A DNA stretch of 64,000 bases from Stenopsyche tienmushanensis (Eukaryota > Arthropoda > Insecta > Trichoptera > Stenopsychidae), in the NCBI GenBank assembly GCA_008973525.1, contig WACJ01000354.1:124001-188000 (forward strand). Reading direction: 5' to 3'. This document shows positions 34,460 to 47,422 of the stretch, piece by piece (the stretch's first letter is position 1; every line of letters begins with the position of its first letter). The position numbers and the translations under genes are program-made. The notes under the pieces are model-generated. The model was not told where the DNA came from. It worked only from the letters and a program-made list of their open reading frames with translations, and did not search any database.

Positions 34460-35818
34460 AATTAGTGTAAAAATTGATGTCCTTTTTAGGATATCTACAA
34501 AAACTACCTTGCAATACGTCACATTAAATATAATTCAATAAGTAACCACAATACGCAAAAATTGGTCATCCCAACAGTACTGCTATCACGTATGCTCATT
34601 ACGTAATATGTGCTAATTGTAATATGACGTTGAAGATGACGTTACATCACGGGAATAATATTATAATAAGAAATTACTTAGATGGTTCTTTGTTTGGAGA
34701 TAGGTTTGACTTATTGAATTGTTTGGGTTATTGTTTACTTTTTCTTTTTATTGCGCATATTAAATTTCATAGAAATGCGCTTAAATTTTCCCGCATTAAA
34801 TTATAGTCGACAAAATTGTTCTCGATCTTTATGATAAGCTTTATGATCCCCGAGATCCTTTTAAATAGACAAATATCGCTTCTTGATTTGTAACAATTTT
34901 AGGAGGCTGCGTTTATTTCACTAAGCAACAAAACCGATCCTGTCAATTTTTTACGTCCCATTTAATGAGTGGACGACCTTAACATTCCGGTAGGTTCAGA
35001 CAACGATACATCTTGTCGGACATGCGTTTCTCTGACAGGACACATTTTCTTGTTCTACATCTTTATTATCAGAGCCATCATCGGGACATTAACGGGAAAA
35101 ATTCAATTTTAAATGCTACAAACCACAAGAAACAGACCCCGCCTTGTATAAGCATGTCCCAATCGACGTGATGCTATAAATCGTAGAAAGGACACTACTG
35201 TTTAAAATGCTTTATTCGTTTATTAACAATTAAAAAATCTAGATTCACACACAATTAAGATATATCATTTAAGATCAATCAAACCAAGTGTTATTATCTT
35301 AATTAAGTTATAAGTATCAATTCTGCCTTTAAATTTGTTTAAGCGTCAATTTACTTCATTGTTTTTAAAGGATGGAAACAATTATATTTGGCTTGCAAAT
35401 CTTAAAATTGTATTTAAATCATAATTTGGGATGCTTTTTATAGCTAGACCATAGCTAGAATGAAAATTATTATATATTTGACTTTGCATTTCAACTTCAT
35501 TGCAAGAAATAATTTATTATGTGATGAATATTATAAATTACATGAAATATATCTTCTCGAGTTTCTTATTTTCTGCACTATTATACACTGATTGTCAATA
35601 GGAAACAGATAAAATAGGATAAAAAAGGAATTTTTTTGGGATATTTCTCTGAGCTTACAGCAATAAAAGCTTCGTTGGTATAAAATACAATATTTAATTC
35701 CTTGAATAAAGACTTCATGACAGTTAGTTTGTTTTATAAGACATGAGTAAATTCTAATGAACTATCCTAATATTATCATATATCTCTATATATTTCTTGA
35801 AGACTAGCTTTTAATAAT
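34460..35818. other. No gene seen
   Basis: 34900-35165 is less AT-rich and could be an old repeat, but no class is recognisable. The frame 34624-34806 is not identifiable. Confidence 0.4.
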
Positions 35819-35904
35819 TTTATCAGGTTAGTCCAAAAGTTCGTGCGCATTTTTGGGATTTTTTTAAATAGTGTACATAAAACACAATTTAACATTTTAA
35901 TCAA

Positions 35905-36222
35905 TGATATATCTTCATGGCGTCCGATCGCGAGGCGCTATTTCGTTGTGTCAGCGGTCCAGAGTTTGGACCGGTTGGACACGGAAACTTTGTGGCCACT
36001 CCCTCTAATTTTAGGGCGTTCATGGCTTTCTGTCATAAATTTGCGGAAAAATGCATACCTGTAGCCTTCTACAACCTCGATAGGGTCCTCCTGGCGGCCA
36101 GTAAGCTCAGAGGGCTTGCACCCTCCCGGGATCGCGAGCGGAGCTCAATTACCCTTTTCCCAATATTTATATATATTATAGATTTATTTATTATTATATT
36201 TGTTTATTTATCATATATTTAA
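35905..36222 (+). other. GC-rich insert with a 101-codon open frame inside the mariner
   Basis: The segment contrasts sharply with the surrounding AT-rich DNA and contains no mariner-like coding on either strand. The frame 35917-36222 starts MASDREALFRCVSGPEF and is open for 101 codons, but the last 30 residues come from AT-rich DNA and look unconstrained. I do not recognise the protein. It may be an unrelated insertion or captured host sequence. Confidence 0.35.
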
Positions 36223-36269
36223 TCCTAGCTAATTCATCCCTTCTTTGGTTCATCAAATTCTTTGGTTTT

Positions 36270-36640
36270 TGCACCTTAGTGTGCACTTTTATTGTGCGGG
36301 CTAGCATGGCTTCAAACAGCTCGGGTCAGTGGAGGGTTCCATGTACCCACTTGTCATGCTTGGATACTTTCTCAATCTTCTTTAAATGACGATAAACTGT
36401 TCCATGAAATTAATCCGTCCTTTCTACAATCTGATCCACTGTTAAATGTAGCTCTAACTTCACACGATTTTTAAAAAACATCGTTATCAAAATTAACAAG
36501 ACATCCTGAACGGGGTTCATCATATATGCTGCTTTCTTCAGCTTTAAATTTTTTGAACCATTTCTGGGCAGTCCTTACACTGATGGTATGTTCACCGTGT
36601 ACACTATATTTTTTATTGCTGCAGATTCTCTATATAATAT
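36270..36640 (-). pseudogene. mariner transposase N-terminal half
   Basis: The minus strand encodes the helix-turn-helix DNA-binding part of a mariner transposase in broken frames. From the right it reads 'HTISVRTAQKWFKKFKAEES' (about 36545-36605), 'DEPRSGCLVNFDND' (about 36490-36530), 'RATF', then 'HGTVYRHLKKIEKVSKHDKW' (about 36360-36425). The blocks and their order match mariner ('RT.Q.WF.KF..G...L.DEPRSGRP...D.' then '..RHL..IGKV.K...WVPH'). The DDD catalytic domain is not found. Frameshifts and stops are present. Confidence 0.8.
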
Positions 36641-36755
36641 AGCACGATTGTATTGATTATCGATATTAATTTTCTGTATGCATTAATGTGCGTGTGATGT
36701 TTACGAAAATTGGTGACAAACTGACTAATATATTAGTCAAGCGACGAAAAAAAAA

Positions 36756-36784
36756 TTTATATATATATATATATATATATAAAT
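36756..36784. repeat. TA dinucleotide microsatellite
   Basis: Alternating TA of about 24 bp flanked by AATTT and AAATTT, so the whole stretch is itself a palindrome. It sits where the mariner's right terminus should be. Confidence 0.8.
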
Positions 36785-36799
36785 TTAAAATAATCAATT

Positions 36800-39085
36800 A
36801 TAAGATTTTATTTTATTTTAATATGCTTTATTATTTTTAAAAAATATTGCAATCTTAAAAGATTGAGAATTCACGATCTATGCGATATAACGTAAGCGCA
36901 TGATGAAGTTGATGCATATATTATGTATAATAGCTACGGTTTCATATAAGCGAACAAGCATTCATTAGTCAAAGTAAACAACATTATTGTGACATTTAAA
37001 TATATTACACAAATGTCAATGATTCTTTTTGATGAATGTTAGTCGTTTCGACTAATACTATATAAGATACAGTATAAAACATTTCAAGCTTTCCGTCTAT
37101 AATGTGCATGTTGATATTATAATAACGGTTGCCAAATAATTACATGCATGAATGACATTGATGTCAAAATCACTTAACTGTCAAATCGTTCATTTAATGG
37201 ATACATCACTTTGACAGCTCCTCTAAAATCATCCTTAAATTCAATTTAAAAAAACGCACGGCTATTCATTTATGTTGGCCTGGCATTTTTACGACATCTC
37301 GAATGTGCCATTTAACAGCATTTTGTACCACCCCATATATACAAGCGTTCATAAAGAAACGAAACAAAATACCTGCAGAGTTATAAAAATCCACTGCCGA
37401 CCGATAAAAAAAATATCCTTTTCATAATTTTAATAATCATCGCTGTGGGTCAATTATTTATATGTAGGAGTTTTTGTGTGTGCTAACGCCTTTTTTCTTT
37501 TTGTTCTAATTTAAACGAGCAGTTTTTACACTAGCCTCATCCTTTTTGTGATCGGCGTGCGGTCCCAGCCATAAAGGAATTTGTTATACCAGTGACCCTC
37601 AAATAACAGCTATGACTTAATTATCGCCGAAGGAATCGCGCTTTTTCTGCAATTATCTAATGCAGCGGAACTGAGCCATCGATAGGTCATATGACTCGAA
37701 AAGATAAACTGCATCGAGTGTTTACATTGTTATTGTGAGATACATTATCGCGGATGAAGGCACTCGATTTTTATCCTTTGAAAAACGTAAATACTTTCGT
37801 GCACACTTGGCCAATAACACTTTTCATTAAGCCTCCTTCGTCGACTACATAGTTGATCGAGATGTTGAAACACGAACCGTTGCCAAATTGGCTTAATAGT
37901 AGCGACGTTTGAGGATCATCGATTGGAATCGTCCTTTTTTACGATCGCGTCTTTACGGTTTCCGACTGTTAAGCTAACAAGTATAAGAATGGGTTGTGAT
38001 TGTTATGATTAGGGCCAAAAATATGGGAGAGGATGAATGAAACTGAATGAACGACCCTCTTCCTAGGCGGTGTATTTGTTTGCGGTTTTAATGATTTGTA
38101 TTTAACATTTTTTTTATGTATCCTTTGATCCTTGTTGGTTTATTGCGAACCGTGAGAGCAGGTAATAGAATTGATGTTCAGGTGATAATTTGATAGAATG
38201 AAAACGTTAAACGAATACCCTTTGTATCAAAGGTCGGCAAAATTCGAAACCCAAATACATAATAGTAATATAATCCTTGTTTGGCGGCGCCTTACTACTT
38301 CACAAATATCAATGATTCTACAACCGATATTTATTTTGATTCCGGATCATGTTTCTGTAAACATCTTTTTCTTTCATTGGTGTATCATTCCTTTCGATTG
38401 GAACCATACGCGGACTTGATGGACATCATCGTGATTACTTTAATATGCTTGCCTCATTAAATATTAAATTTCCCTTAAGTATTTCGTGTCCCCTATTTAA
38501 ATTTTATACTTATTGGGATTGAAAAACAAACTTTGACCACATACAGACTGTCCATTCATCAATTTATTCTTTGATTCAAATTACCAATATTGCGTGATTT
38601 ATCTTAATAATTTTCAATTTTTCTCATGCTAAAATTTGCATATTTATATACCTGCTGCGAAAAACGTCAATTAATTCAATCATGATATCTATTTTATCAA
38701 ATTTTTATACATTTATAATAGTAAATATTAATTGTAGCATCGATAATTAAAGAAATAAAATAGGAAAAAGCGCCGGATCAAGTGTTACTACTATTAAGCT
38801 CTATCGCTTTATATATATTTTAATGCTAATTTTTCAAACGAAAAGGTTCAAAACTTTTTATGTGATCTTCTATGTCCAAATTAAAAATGGAAAAGTGAAA
38901 GAAGCTATTCTATGATCATGTAGATCTTCGCTTTACCAAGATCACTCGCTGATCCAAATTATTCGTAAACTCTCTTACAAGCAAATTTTGTCTAAATTAA
39001 TAACGCTCACTCAATCGGTACACACCGTATTATCGATCCAAAGTGATGGATTCATAAGGATCATCACGTGTGATGGCATAGATCT
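36800..39085. other. No gene seen
   Basis: 37240-38030 is less AT-rich than average but has no recognisable frame. The frame 38198-38419 is unidentified. Confidence 0.35.
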
Positions 39086-39114
39086 CGATACTTGCAAGTT
39101 TTTACCACACTTGC

Positions 39115-39907
39115 AGGCTATAAGTGTATCCAGAGACAGTACACAGTTTTAAAGTTTTCAAGCCATATCGGTACCTTTTGGATTTCATGTACCGAAAGGA
39201 GATTCTTCCTCGAAAAGGTATTATGCTTTCGTCGACACAGAGATATTATTGTGGTTCGTAATATTTTATAATTGATATTGAGCTCACCGACAATATTATG
39301 AATTTTTGCTAACCGATTTTCTGAACTTGCAGTAGAATTATCCACAAAATGTAGCATTTGGACCAAAATCTCAAATCTGTTTCTGCTTATTATACTTTAT
39401 GGAAATGTCTGCCTAAAATGAATACCTTTGCTTTAATATAAATAAATACTGGGTATTTTGACGAATCCTATCCAAAAAATCACTTGATCAGTATATCGAT
39501 TTGTTTCGACCGCAATTTTTTCAAAAATATCGTACGTTATTATAAGTTGATAAAAATTATGTGGGTCCCCTTGAAGTAGCATCTCTGTAGTTCCAGGTTC
39601 AACTCCTGATTAAAATACAAATGATGTTAGTTGTGGCACCCATAGGTGCGAACCATTCATTATAATCGTTAACAACAATAAAATTTTGCACGTTATCAAT
39701 GTCATTATTTTTACATTCACTTTCGCTATAATCTGGTAATAGTTGCTGATGACGAATAATTTTGAGAACGCCGGCGAGTGATTCTTCATCTTCGGATATG
39801 TCTATACAAGACATATTATCAATATCTGATAAAGCATCTGAAGTTTCTGCCATGGAAGTATCTTCTCTATTATTTATAGCACTTAAAATAAATGTTCTAA
39901 AATGCAA
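39115..39907 (-). pseudogene. Second-lineage piggyBac transposase, N-terminal and first catalytic part
   Basis: Readable on the minus strand from the right: an acidic N-terminus with 'ALSDIDNMSCIDISEDEES' (about 39780-39840); 'DPHNFYQLIITYDIFEKIAV' and 'ETNRYTDQV' (about 39480-39570); 'MLHFVDNSTASSENRLAKI' (about 39300-39360); then, after a frameshift, 'LCVDESIIPFRGR' with the first catalytic Asp and 'KSKRYRYGLK' (about 39170-39240). Order and spacing match piggyBac transposases. The second and third catalytic Asp and the Cys-rich tail are missing below about 39115. The sequence differs clearly from the 26.7-kb copy (ICIDESLLLFKGR), so this is another piggyBac subfamily. Ends with TTAA were not found. 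Confidence 0.82.
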
Positions 39908-39989
39908 TAAAGAAAGAATCTTCTGAGTTGCATTGTTTTAGATGCAAGTCGCAAGTCTTTTCAAACATTTAATTCCATCCATCGCTAAA

Positions 39990-42900
39990 ATAAATTTCAC
40001 ACACACATCATAGATGATATATTACATGTAAAGAAAAAAAGATCGATGTAATTCGTTACAATGTGGAGACACTTCAAAAAATATATATGAATTGTTATGT
40101 ATAAATACATATTATTCAAAAAGATATGTAGAATAAAATTAAAAAATGCATATGCGTTGCATCTCACGCCTACATGCCGCGTCACTCACTGGTGACTGAT
40201 ATCCTAAATAAGGTTCTATTTAAAAAAAAATTTTTGGGGCACAATTTATAATCCTTACATATAATATAGAACTAAATTTATATGATGAATGTTATTCACA
40301 AATTAAAGCATTTTATTTATTATAATTAATATAATTCCGGATAATTAAGGGATGTAGAAATTCAGCATAAATTATATAGATTTTTTATTTGCAAGTCAAT
40401 AACTTAGTATGAATAAAGCATCATAATGAAAGTAAATTGTATGATATTTAACGGGGTTAATTATTATTTTTTTCTTTCTTAAGATGGACGTGAAATTTAA
40501 CTATGAAAACGTCTGTATTTAAATTTTATTGTTGGTAATTATTATAGATCTAAATTTTAATAATTTGTTCGCTATACACGCGATTGGTAAAATATTTTTT
40601 TTATAAAAAAAAATTGGTCTGAATTCACACCGACCATCGCTCACGCGATCAATGGTTGAGCAAATCACAGGCGAATCTCCAATTTGTTTTTTTAATTTTT
40701 TTTAAGGGCTCCATTTTTGATTGGTTGCCCGCGAGCCGACGTTTGGGAAGCGTTCGTCTAGACGCCTTGACACATTTTTTTTCCGCTCATAATTTAAGAC
40801 CGGCAAATCTCAATGGTCTAAGAATTCGGAAACGGACGAAATATGAATGAGTCAGTCTGGGGGCAGTACGGAGCAAAATGGCTAAACAATCGTGGCGGCT
40901 CATTTGATATCTAATTGAGTGAAAAAATGCGAATTTTATTAGCGACAGGTATACCGAATGCCATAAATCTGTGTATTAATTTGGGGGGGCCGCACGTTTC
41001 GTACGAAATTGTGGTATTTGTCTTTTTTGTCGAATTTCGGATGCTTGAGATTTTTTATGCCCACGTCAGATGTCTAAATTTGCAAGCCGTTTGATTGTCA
41101 CATCGGCTTTAATTTTTTGCATATAATTTTCGACGTGTCCAATAAAATATTCAATCTCTTTATTTTAATATATTACATACATTCTGTAAATATTAACCAT
41201 TTTGCAACATAAAAACATCAAATTTGCCCTGAAAAAAAATCAATTCAATTTTAACAAATAAAATAATTATTTCGTCCTTATTACATATTTAATTTAAATT
41301 TAGAATTTTTACAAATAGTATTTTAATTTCAGAAAGTTCATGGTTTGCATTTTTGATGCATCCGTCGGATGCATGCATTTATTTGATATCAGATACAATA
41401 CAAAGCAACGTATTATTAAATTTAATCAAATTATTCTGCCAATCTCCCAAAAAAATATTTTTTTATTTAAGGCCATATTTTTTATTATTATTTTCAAAAA
41501 CCTTCATAACTCTTTTGTTTAACGAATTACTCCTTTTACAGAGTAAAATTCGTACAACTTACCAGTTTTAATTATTTTCTTTGTATTCAATGTGAAAGAC
41601 ACAAATATAGATGATTTTGGCAGTCCACTTGCATCCTCCAAGTAAGAAATTCGCATATAATTGTACTAATTTTTCTAAAACGTTATATGAGTCAGCTGTC
41701 ATAAAATTTAAGGTCAGCAACCTATTGCAGATCAGACACCCAAATTATTGTCGGTGAGGTCAATCAAAAGAAACCGAAAAAGGAAACAATTATGTTAAGC
41801 CTTTATTATGTGGTTTTCTTCCCGTTGTGCAAATACATGTGTTACAGTTTTCATTCAGACTTTGAGGAAATTTCGTCCATAATGCGGTTAAGCTTTCTCA
41901 CGGATTCGATCCGCGCTTTATATATTTTTTAAAGCACATCCGATTTTTTCTAATGCATGGTTCTAAATCAGATCTATTTTTCATCGGAACATTCATCAAT
42001 TTAAATTTAAAAAAAAAAACATCATAATATTGCGGTTACAAAAGCATCAATGATGATCGAAAGAAAGGTCTATTTTGCGCATGGCGAAAACGGAAGAAAA
42101 TCTTCAATATTTTTGCATTTTAATTTTCATCATATCATCAAATATAAATACTGTATTTAATAATTTTGCTGATTTTTTTAAAAATCAATCATGATATCAG
42201 GGAATCGTTGCAATGGATTTTGAATAAGATTGATAATCAATCTATTTGTAAAAGATAACGATTTTGATGATATAAATAAATATAAAATATAAAAATCTCT
42301 AAATCAAAAACAAGCAATGGATAACAGACGTTTTGCATAAAATATCACATTTAACCAGCGAAAAAAGCTCCTAATAATGAGAATATTTGATGTCATGAGT
42401 CAATAAAGAAATAATTTCACCTTAAAGTGATTTTCAATGATGATGATAAAGCCTTATGTAATGTTTGTATAATCATCAATCAATAAGCATATTTTCCCTA
42501 TATTATATGTAAAATGGAAATTAAAACGTAATGTTGTACGAGGATTAGTTATTGTATGATCATCAAGCGTCTTATAGGAAATATTGATACCATTTTTATC
42601 GTAGGAGTAAAATAAAAGCTTGTGATGCACAACAAAATAATGATATCCTGTTGCCATTTTTACACATAGCATTTTCTATGAAATTTTTATATAATTGGCT
42701 GTTATTTTCGCCTGACTTATTGTCGTCTGTTTTATTTCTATCACTGCCATTTCCTGCCTTATCTTTGTTCAACATCTTCCTCTTAAATCTATAATTACAC
42801 TCTGTGTAACCTTTTGATATATCGTTTTTTCTATTGTTTTCTGAAATATCGAACTTCACTCTGCACTATGATCAGAAGCAATTAAATTATTTTTCAAGCG

Positions 42901-43620
42901 TATGTCTATATATAAATCATTTTGTGGAAAGCTAAAAAGGATTCCGCTGTTCTTCCTGTATTTTTTAGATTAAATGAAGCAATTTGTACAGATTATTAAT
43001 AGAACTATATCATTATTTTACCTATTTTTCTCTTTACTCGATGAGCAAAACAATCTGGATGATATTTTGATCCAAATTATTATGATCTTATATTATGCTT
43101 GATATAATAATTTATTCACATAAAAATAGTCTTACTTACTTAGTATTAGTTGATTCAGATTAAATTATCGTCCTCAAGGGTCCAGTTTTGGATGTTTTTC
43201 GTTTATTTTTATACAATCTGTAATTTTTCAGCGATTGACGCATTAAACTTCGAAGAATCCGACTAGATATAGTTCAATTACGCCCACATATTTTCCCAAG
43301 TTTATCCGGTTCTATTTCCACGTATAAGGGTAGTTTTATCCGCGTAGCGCAAACATTTCATTACATCGCTTAAAATCAAGAAAAATAGGGTTATAAATAC
43401 TTTTTTACAGTACACGTAGATGTATGAATACAGATGATTAAATACATTTAATAAATAAATCATTTTAATATCATCCGATGGCATGAATATTTCAAATGAG
43501 CACCTTGCGAATCCCCTTTTTAGATTGATTTTATTTTATCGTGGGCTATTGAAATTGTACGATCTGATATTAAAATCAAACGGAATATATTTTTGGCCAA
43601 ATTTTGTATCTAAATAAGAT
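39990..43620. other. No gene seen
   Basis: AT-rich. 40620-40860 is more GC-rich with 'gttgcccgcgagccgacg' and a 64-codon unidentified frame. The minus-strand frame 42596-42859 encodes a hydrophilic, Asn/Lys/Asp-rich peptide without a recognised family. Confidence 0.35.
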
Positions 43621-43659
43621 TTCGGTTTAGGGCTTGATTTTCGGACCTTGCCGTATATG

Positions 43660-43985
43660 CCGAGAATTTGAACGCGTTTATATTCGCGTGTGAGTGTGTT
43701 TGGGAAACTGACTTATTGGATATCGGCCATGTTGGGTTGCAAAATCGTCGGCAGATGCCAAAAGGATGCCCGCCCACCCAGGGGAGGTCTGGCCGTGACC
43801 GACCGAAGTTATTCCACCTCAGAGGCAATTGAGCGTTCAGAAATGCCACTGCTGAACTGTAAAACCTCCCAAAAAACGGATGCGACCAAGTGGAGGGTCG
43901 GATGCCACTCTCCTCCTTGTGTTACTGGATCCGACCACTGGAAGAAGTTGCCGCTCCTGGCGACGAATAGCGCATTTTGATTCAT
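43660..43985. other. GC-richer segment with overlapping open frames on both strands
   Basis: Base composition differs from the flanks. A 96-codon plus frame (43690-43980) and a 79-codon minus frame (43610-43849, containing 'RSRPDLPWVGGHPFGICRRF') overlap. Neither is a family I recognise. It may be an old repeat, an exon or chance. Confidence 0.3.
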
Positions 43986-44489
43986 CGTACCTGAATGACC
44001 GCCAGGATATCACACGCGAACCAAATATGATCGATCAACCTTCCATAGAACCCTGAGAAAATATTGAATATACGATAAAAACCTACATTTCATCGATATT
44101 TTTATCCGGGACTCAATAAAATCACGTTAAGCGCTACATGGATGCGATCAGTCCAACTTTCTCTTTTACATCTATCAAGTAATCCTTTTACAGCCATATA
44201 TTTCAATCATAATCATAAAATTATTATACCACAAATTAATTAAAATACTGATTATCTGGATGTGGATTACTTTTTAAGTGACTTTTTTAGCACATAAACA
44301 ATTTGACAACGTCATTATGATATTTGATTGAAAATCTCAATTATACGACTTATACGTATGAACCAATATTTGTATATTTTATCCACATATCACGTCGTAT
44401 ATAAATCAATCCTGATAAGAAGAATTAATCTAAGGAGTTTTGAATTATTTTAAAGGATAGCACTACTATTTGTTGACATATTCTTAGAG

Positions 44490-45433
44490 CAGTGATTCTA
44501 AGCCGGTGCAAAAGTAGTGAAAACTGAAAAAGTCGTCGACGAAAATATGAAAATCAACGAAAGAGTTGATCAAAATCTATGCTGCAAAAAACTTACCTAG
44601 CATACAAAAAGACAAGATATTTTTGATTCTATTTCTTCATATTTAGAAAAATTTAAAATATCATGAGAGTTATGTGTAGGAATTTGTACAGATGGTGTTC
44701 CTTCAATGGTATGCTCAAGCAAAGGATTCGTTACCCTTGCATAGACAAGAAACCCTAATATTATAACTACGCATCATTTTTTGCATAGAGAATCTTTAAT
44801 TACGAAAACATTACCAGCAGCATTAAAACCTGCACTAGATCAAGTTGTAAATAAGGTAAATTTCATAAAATCAAGACCTTTAAAAACACGCATGTTTGAA
44901 AATTATTGCATTTATATGAAAGCTAAGTACGAGTGTTTGCTTTTTCATACTGAAGTCAGGTGGCTATCTAGAGGTAAAGTTTTATCTCGATTCATAGAAC
45001 TTAAGAATTAATTGTCAATTAAATTTCCGAAATAACCATGGAGGACTTTTGGATTTCTGTCCAAGATGAATATCCAGCTATTAACACGAAGATACTGAAA
45101 AATTTGTTACAGTTTTCGATATCATATTTGTATGAGCTTGGTTTCTTAACAATAACTATTATGAAAACTAAAAAAGATTTACGAATTTAGATGAAGAATT
45201 GAGGGTAGCTATATCAAATATTTGACTTAATATTTCTAATATCCAATCCAATAAGCTCAGGTATCACATTAATTGATTTTTGATTGATCATATAAATTCC
45301 ATTGTGCTAAGCAGGGACGACATTTTGGGTGGACAATGGGAGAAAAAATTAATACAAATATTTATTTCGACTTTTTTAATTCTGATGCGTCATCAAAAGT
45401 GTACCGTGACTTCAAAAATGTTGAGAACCACTG
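44490..45433 (+). mobile_element. hAT element, internally deleted
   Basis: The left end CAGTGATTCTAAGC and the right end, inverted, CAGTGGTTCTCAAC form hAT-type terminal repeats. Flanking TCTTAGAG (44482-44489) and TTTTAGAG (45434-45441) agree at 7 of 8, giving an 8-bp target duplication. At about 944 bp it is far shorter than an autonomous hAT and carries only part of a transposase gene. Confidence 0.88.
44610..45215 (+). pseudogene. hAT transposase remnant (ZBED5/SCAND3-like)
   Basis: In the first frame 'ELCVGICTDGVPSMV' and 'SSKGFVTLA' appear near 44665-44740, containing the catalytic-region Asp of hAT enzymes. 44781-45011 reads 'HHFLHRESLITKTLP', 'VNFIKSRPLKTRMFE' and 'LLFHTEVRWLSRGKVLSRF', typical of ZBED/SCAND3-like hAT proteins. 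45040-45160 gives 'EDFWISVQDEYPAINTKILK' followed by 'SYLYELGF' and 'MKTKKDL', the C-terminal dimerisation region. The BED finger and much of the insertion domain are missing. Stops and frameshifts show it is dead. Confidence 0.88.
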
Positions 45434-45444
45434 TTTTAGAGTAT

Positions 45445-47400
45445 GTAAATCAATAGGTATACAATTACATAATGGTTATATGAAAAAATGGCCACATTGT
45501 ATTACTATTCACATATTGCCAAATCATTTTCCAAAAATAAATATTTTTTATAAAATAATAAAATTAAATATTAATCTTTAATTATTTATTCACAAGCCTT
45601 TATTAGTCTAAATAATCAACTAAATAATTATTTTTGGCAGTGATGCAATTTGGAATATTTTTCTTAAGAAATATTATCGTAGATATAAATAGATATTTTT
45701 TCGACAAGTATTACAAGCAAATTTTCATTATAAATGTCAGGGAATTTGAGGTATTTTTAACTAAAAATGTTGAAATAACTTGTTAAATGATATAAACGAC
45801 TATTGATTCAAGCTAATTTTTTCATGTTAAACAATTTTGCATACGGCATTGTTAAGAATATTACTCATAAAGCAATTTTTTTCGAGTTTAACAATACACC
45901 GGTTCTACAAATTCGGTTGGTAAATTTCAACTGATCCATCATATATGATAATGTGAGATTTTGTGTAACAATTTTTCCTCTTTCATTGTCAACGATTATG
46001 TATCTCTATTTGAATGATTGATTCAAGCAGCCTTCAAAGGCATATTCCGAAGATGCTATATTCTTGTGGTTTAATCAACGAGGCAAGTTTTCCTTGACAA
46101 TTGAATTGTTATGTGCATTAAAAAATTAAGATACGTGTTATTTGCTCAATAAATAATGGAGGTGTTAACAGTTCAAGCAATGAAACTTTGTATATGAACA
46201 GTACAAGGAAAATTCATCAACATGTTCTGACGTGATTTTTCCATGCTTTATATATTTTCATTCAATCCAAAAGAAATTGAATGAAAATCTTATGAAATGA
46301 TAGGATCATCAAGGTCATTTGTTTTAAAAACATACCGTTAAATACTATGAATGACGAATTCAACAGATAATGCACGTTTACGATGTTTGTAAAAACAGAG
46401 TTTGCCCTATATTTTACATACATGCATTGCAGCAGTCTTGCGAAATGTTATTGAGGAAAATCAGTATTTTTACTCATGCTGAACAATAAATGCTTTCTTC
46501 GTGGAGGTTGCATCTTCTCCGTCGGAATTCTTTCATTGCTAATCGAAGCCGTATTCACGATGTATGTACACGATCTGACGAAGAATGATTCATATGGCGT
46601 CTACGGTGGACTTCATCATGTTTCGTCGATGAATCAAAATTACAAATGCTTCAAGCATGTGACATCTAAAGTGGAATAGTGTTTGCAAAAACACGTGTGG
46701 GCAAAAATGCCAGCAGGTGAATATTATTCTATGCATGTCAAACATCTAATTATATCCTATGAAATAAGGCTGTCTACGGTACGTGTCAATCTTCGGCGCT
46801 CGTCATCAATCCTTTACCTGAAATCACTTGGGAAAATTTATGACACAAATTGATCTCTTAACGTTTTTAAAGGCTGAATGATGCATAAGTAGTTGCCGGA
46901 ATTGAGCAGAACATTCAATGGAACCTATTGAATCAAGGTTCTTCAAGTCAATGACATTTCGGTACTGTCCGAGTTCATATTTTAAGTATAGTGTATTGAT
47001 CGATTTGTTGAGAGACTCGGAAGCTGATTCAAGAATTTAACATTGTAATATAGCTGGATAAACCATAAACTGATAAAAAAATATTAAGAAGTGCATTTAC
47101 AACAAGGAAAAAGTACTAATATTTTAACAGCGAAGAGTATGAAATGAAAGTTTTTGAGTCACCATGCAAGTCATGATATTGCAGAATTATGCCCGAATTT
47201 TATGAAATAAAGATGCTAAAGAAATGACCTGCATAAAATCTATTCTATAATAATGACTTAAAATACTTTTCCATGGGATTTTTATATCCTGTAGGCAAAC
47301 AAATCAGTGAAAGCCAATGCCTCAATATCGCGAAGCTGAGTGAAGCTTGGGCATCCTATAAAAAATGTATTATAATGTTATGGCATAAATAAAAATGATT
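45445..47400. other. No confirmed gene
   Basis: The frame 46476-46679 (67 codons, hydrophobic start then 'MYVHDLTKNDSYGVYGG') has somewhat protein-like composition but is unrecognised. The rest is AT-rich without features. Confidence 0.35.
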
Positions 47401-47422
47401 ATTTCATGTAAAATATTCCAGA

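Larger units (their letters stand above)
35823..36740 (-). mobile_element. mariner element, right end lost
   Basis: The left end TCAGGTTAGTCCAAAAGTTC is preceded by TA (35821-35822) and nearly matches the 52279 MITE end (TCAGGTCAGTCCAAAAGTTC). The transposase gene runs on the minus strand. Sequence up to 'agtcaagcgacg' (36746) corresponds to the 5' side of the gene in the MITE. The right terminus expected after that is replaced by an AT microsatellite. The transposase C-terminal half is missing, and a GC-richer segment (about 35905-36165) occupies its place. Confidence 0.75.

Noticed and set aside
46476..46679. Possible exon with hydrophobic start
   Set aside because: Composition is protein-like, but no family, conserved motif or clear splice signals could be identified. 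Left as unannotated.
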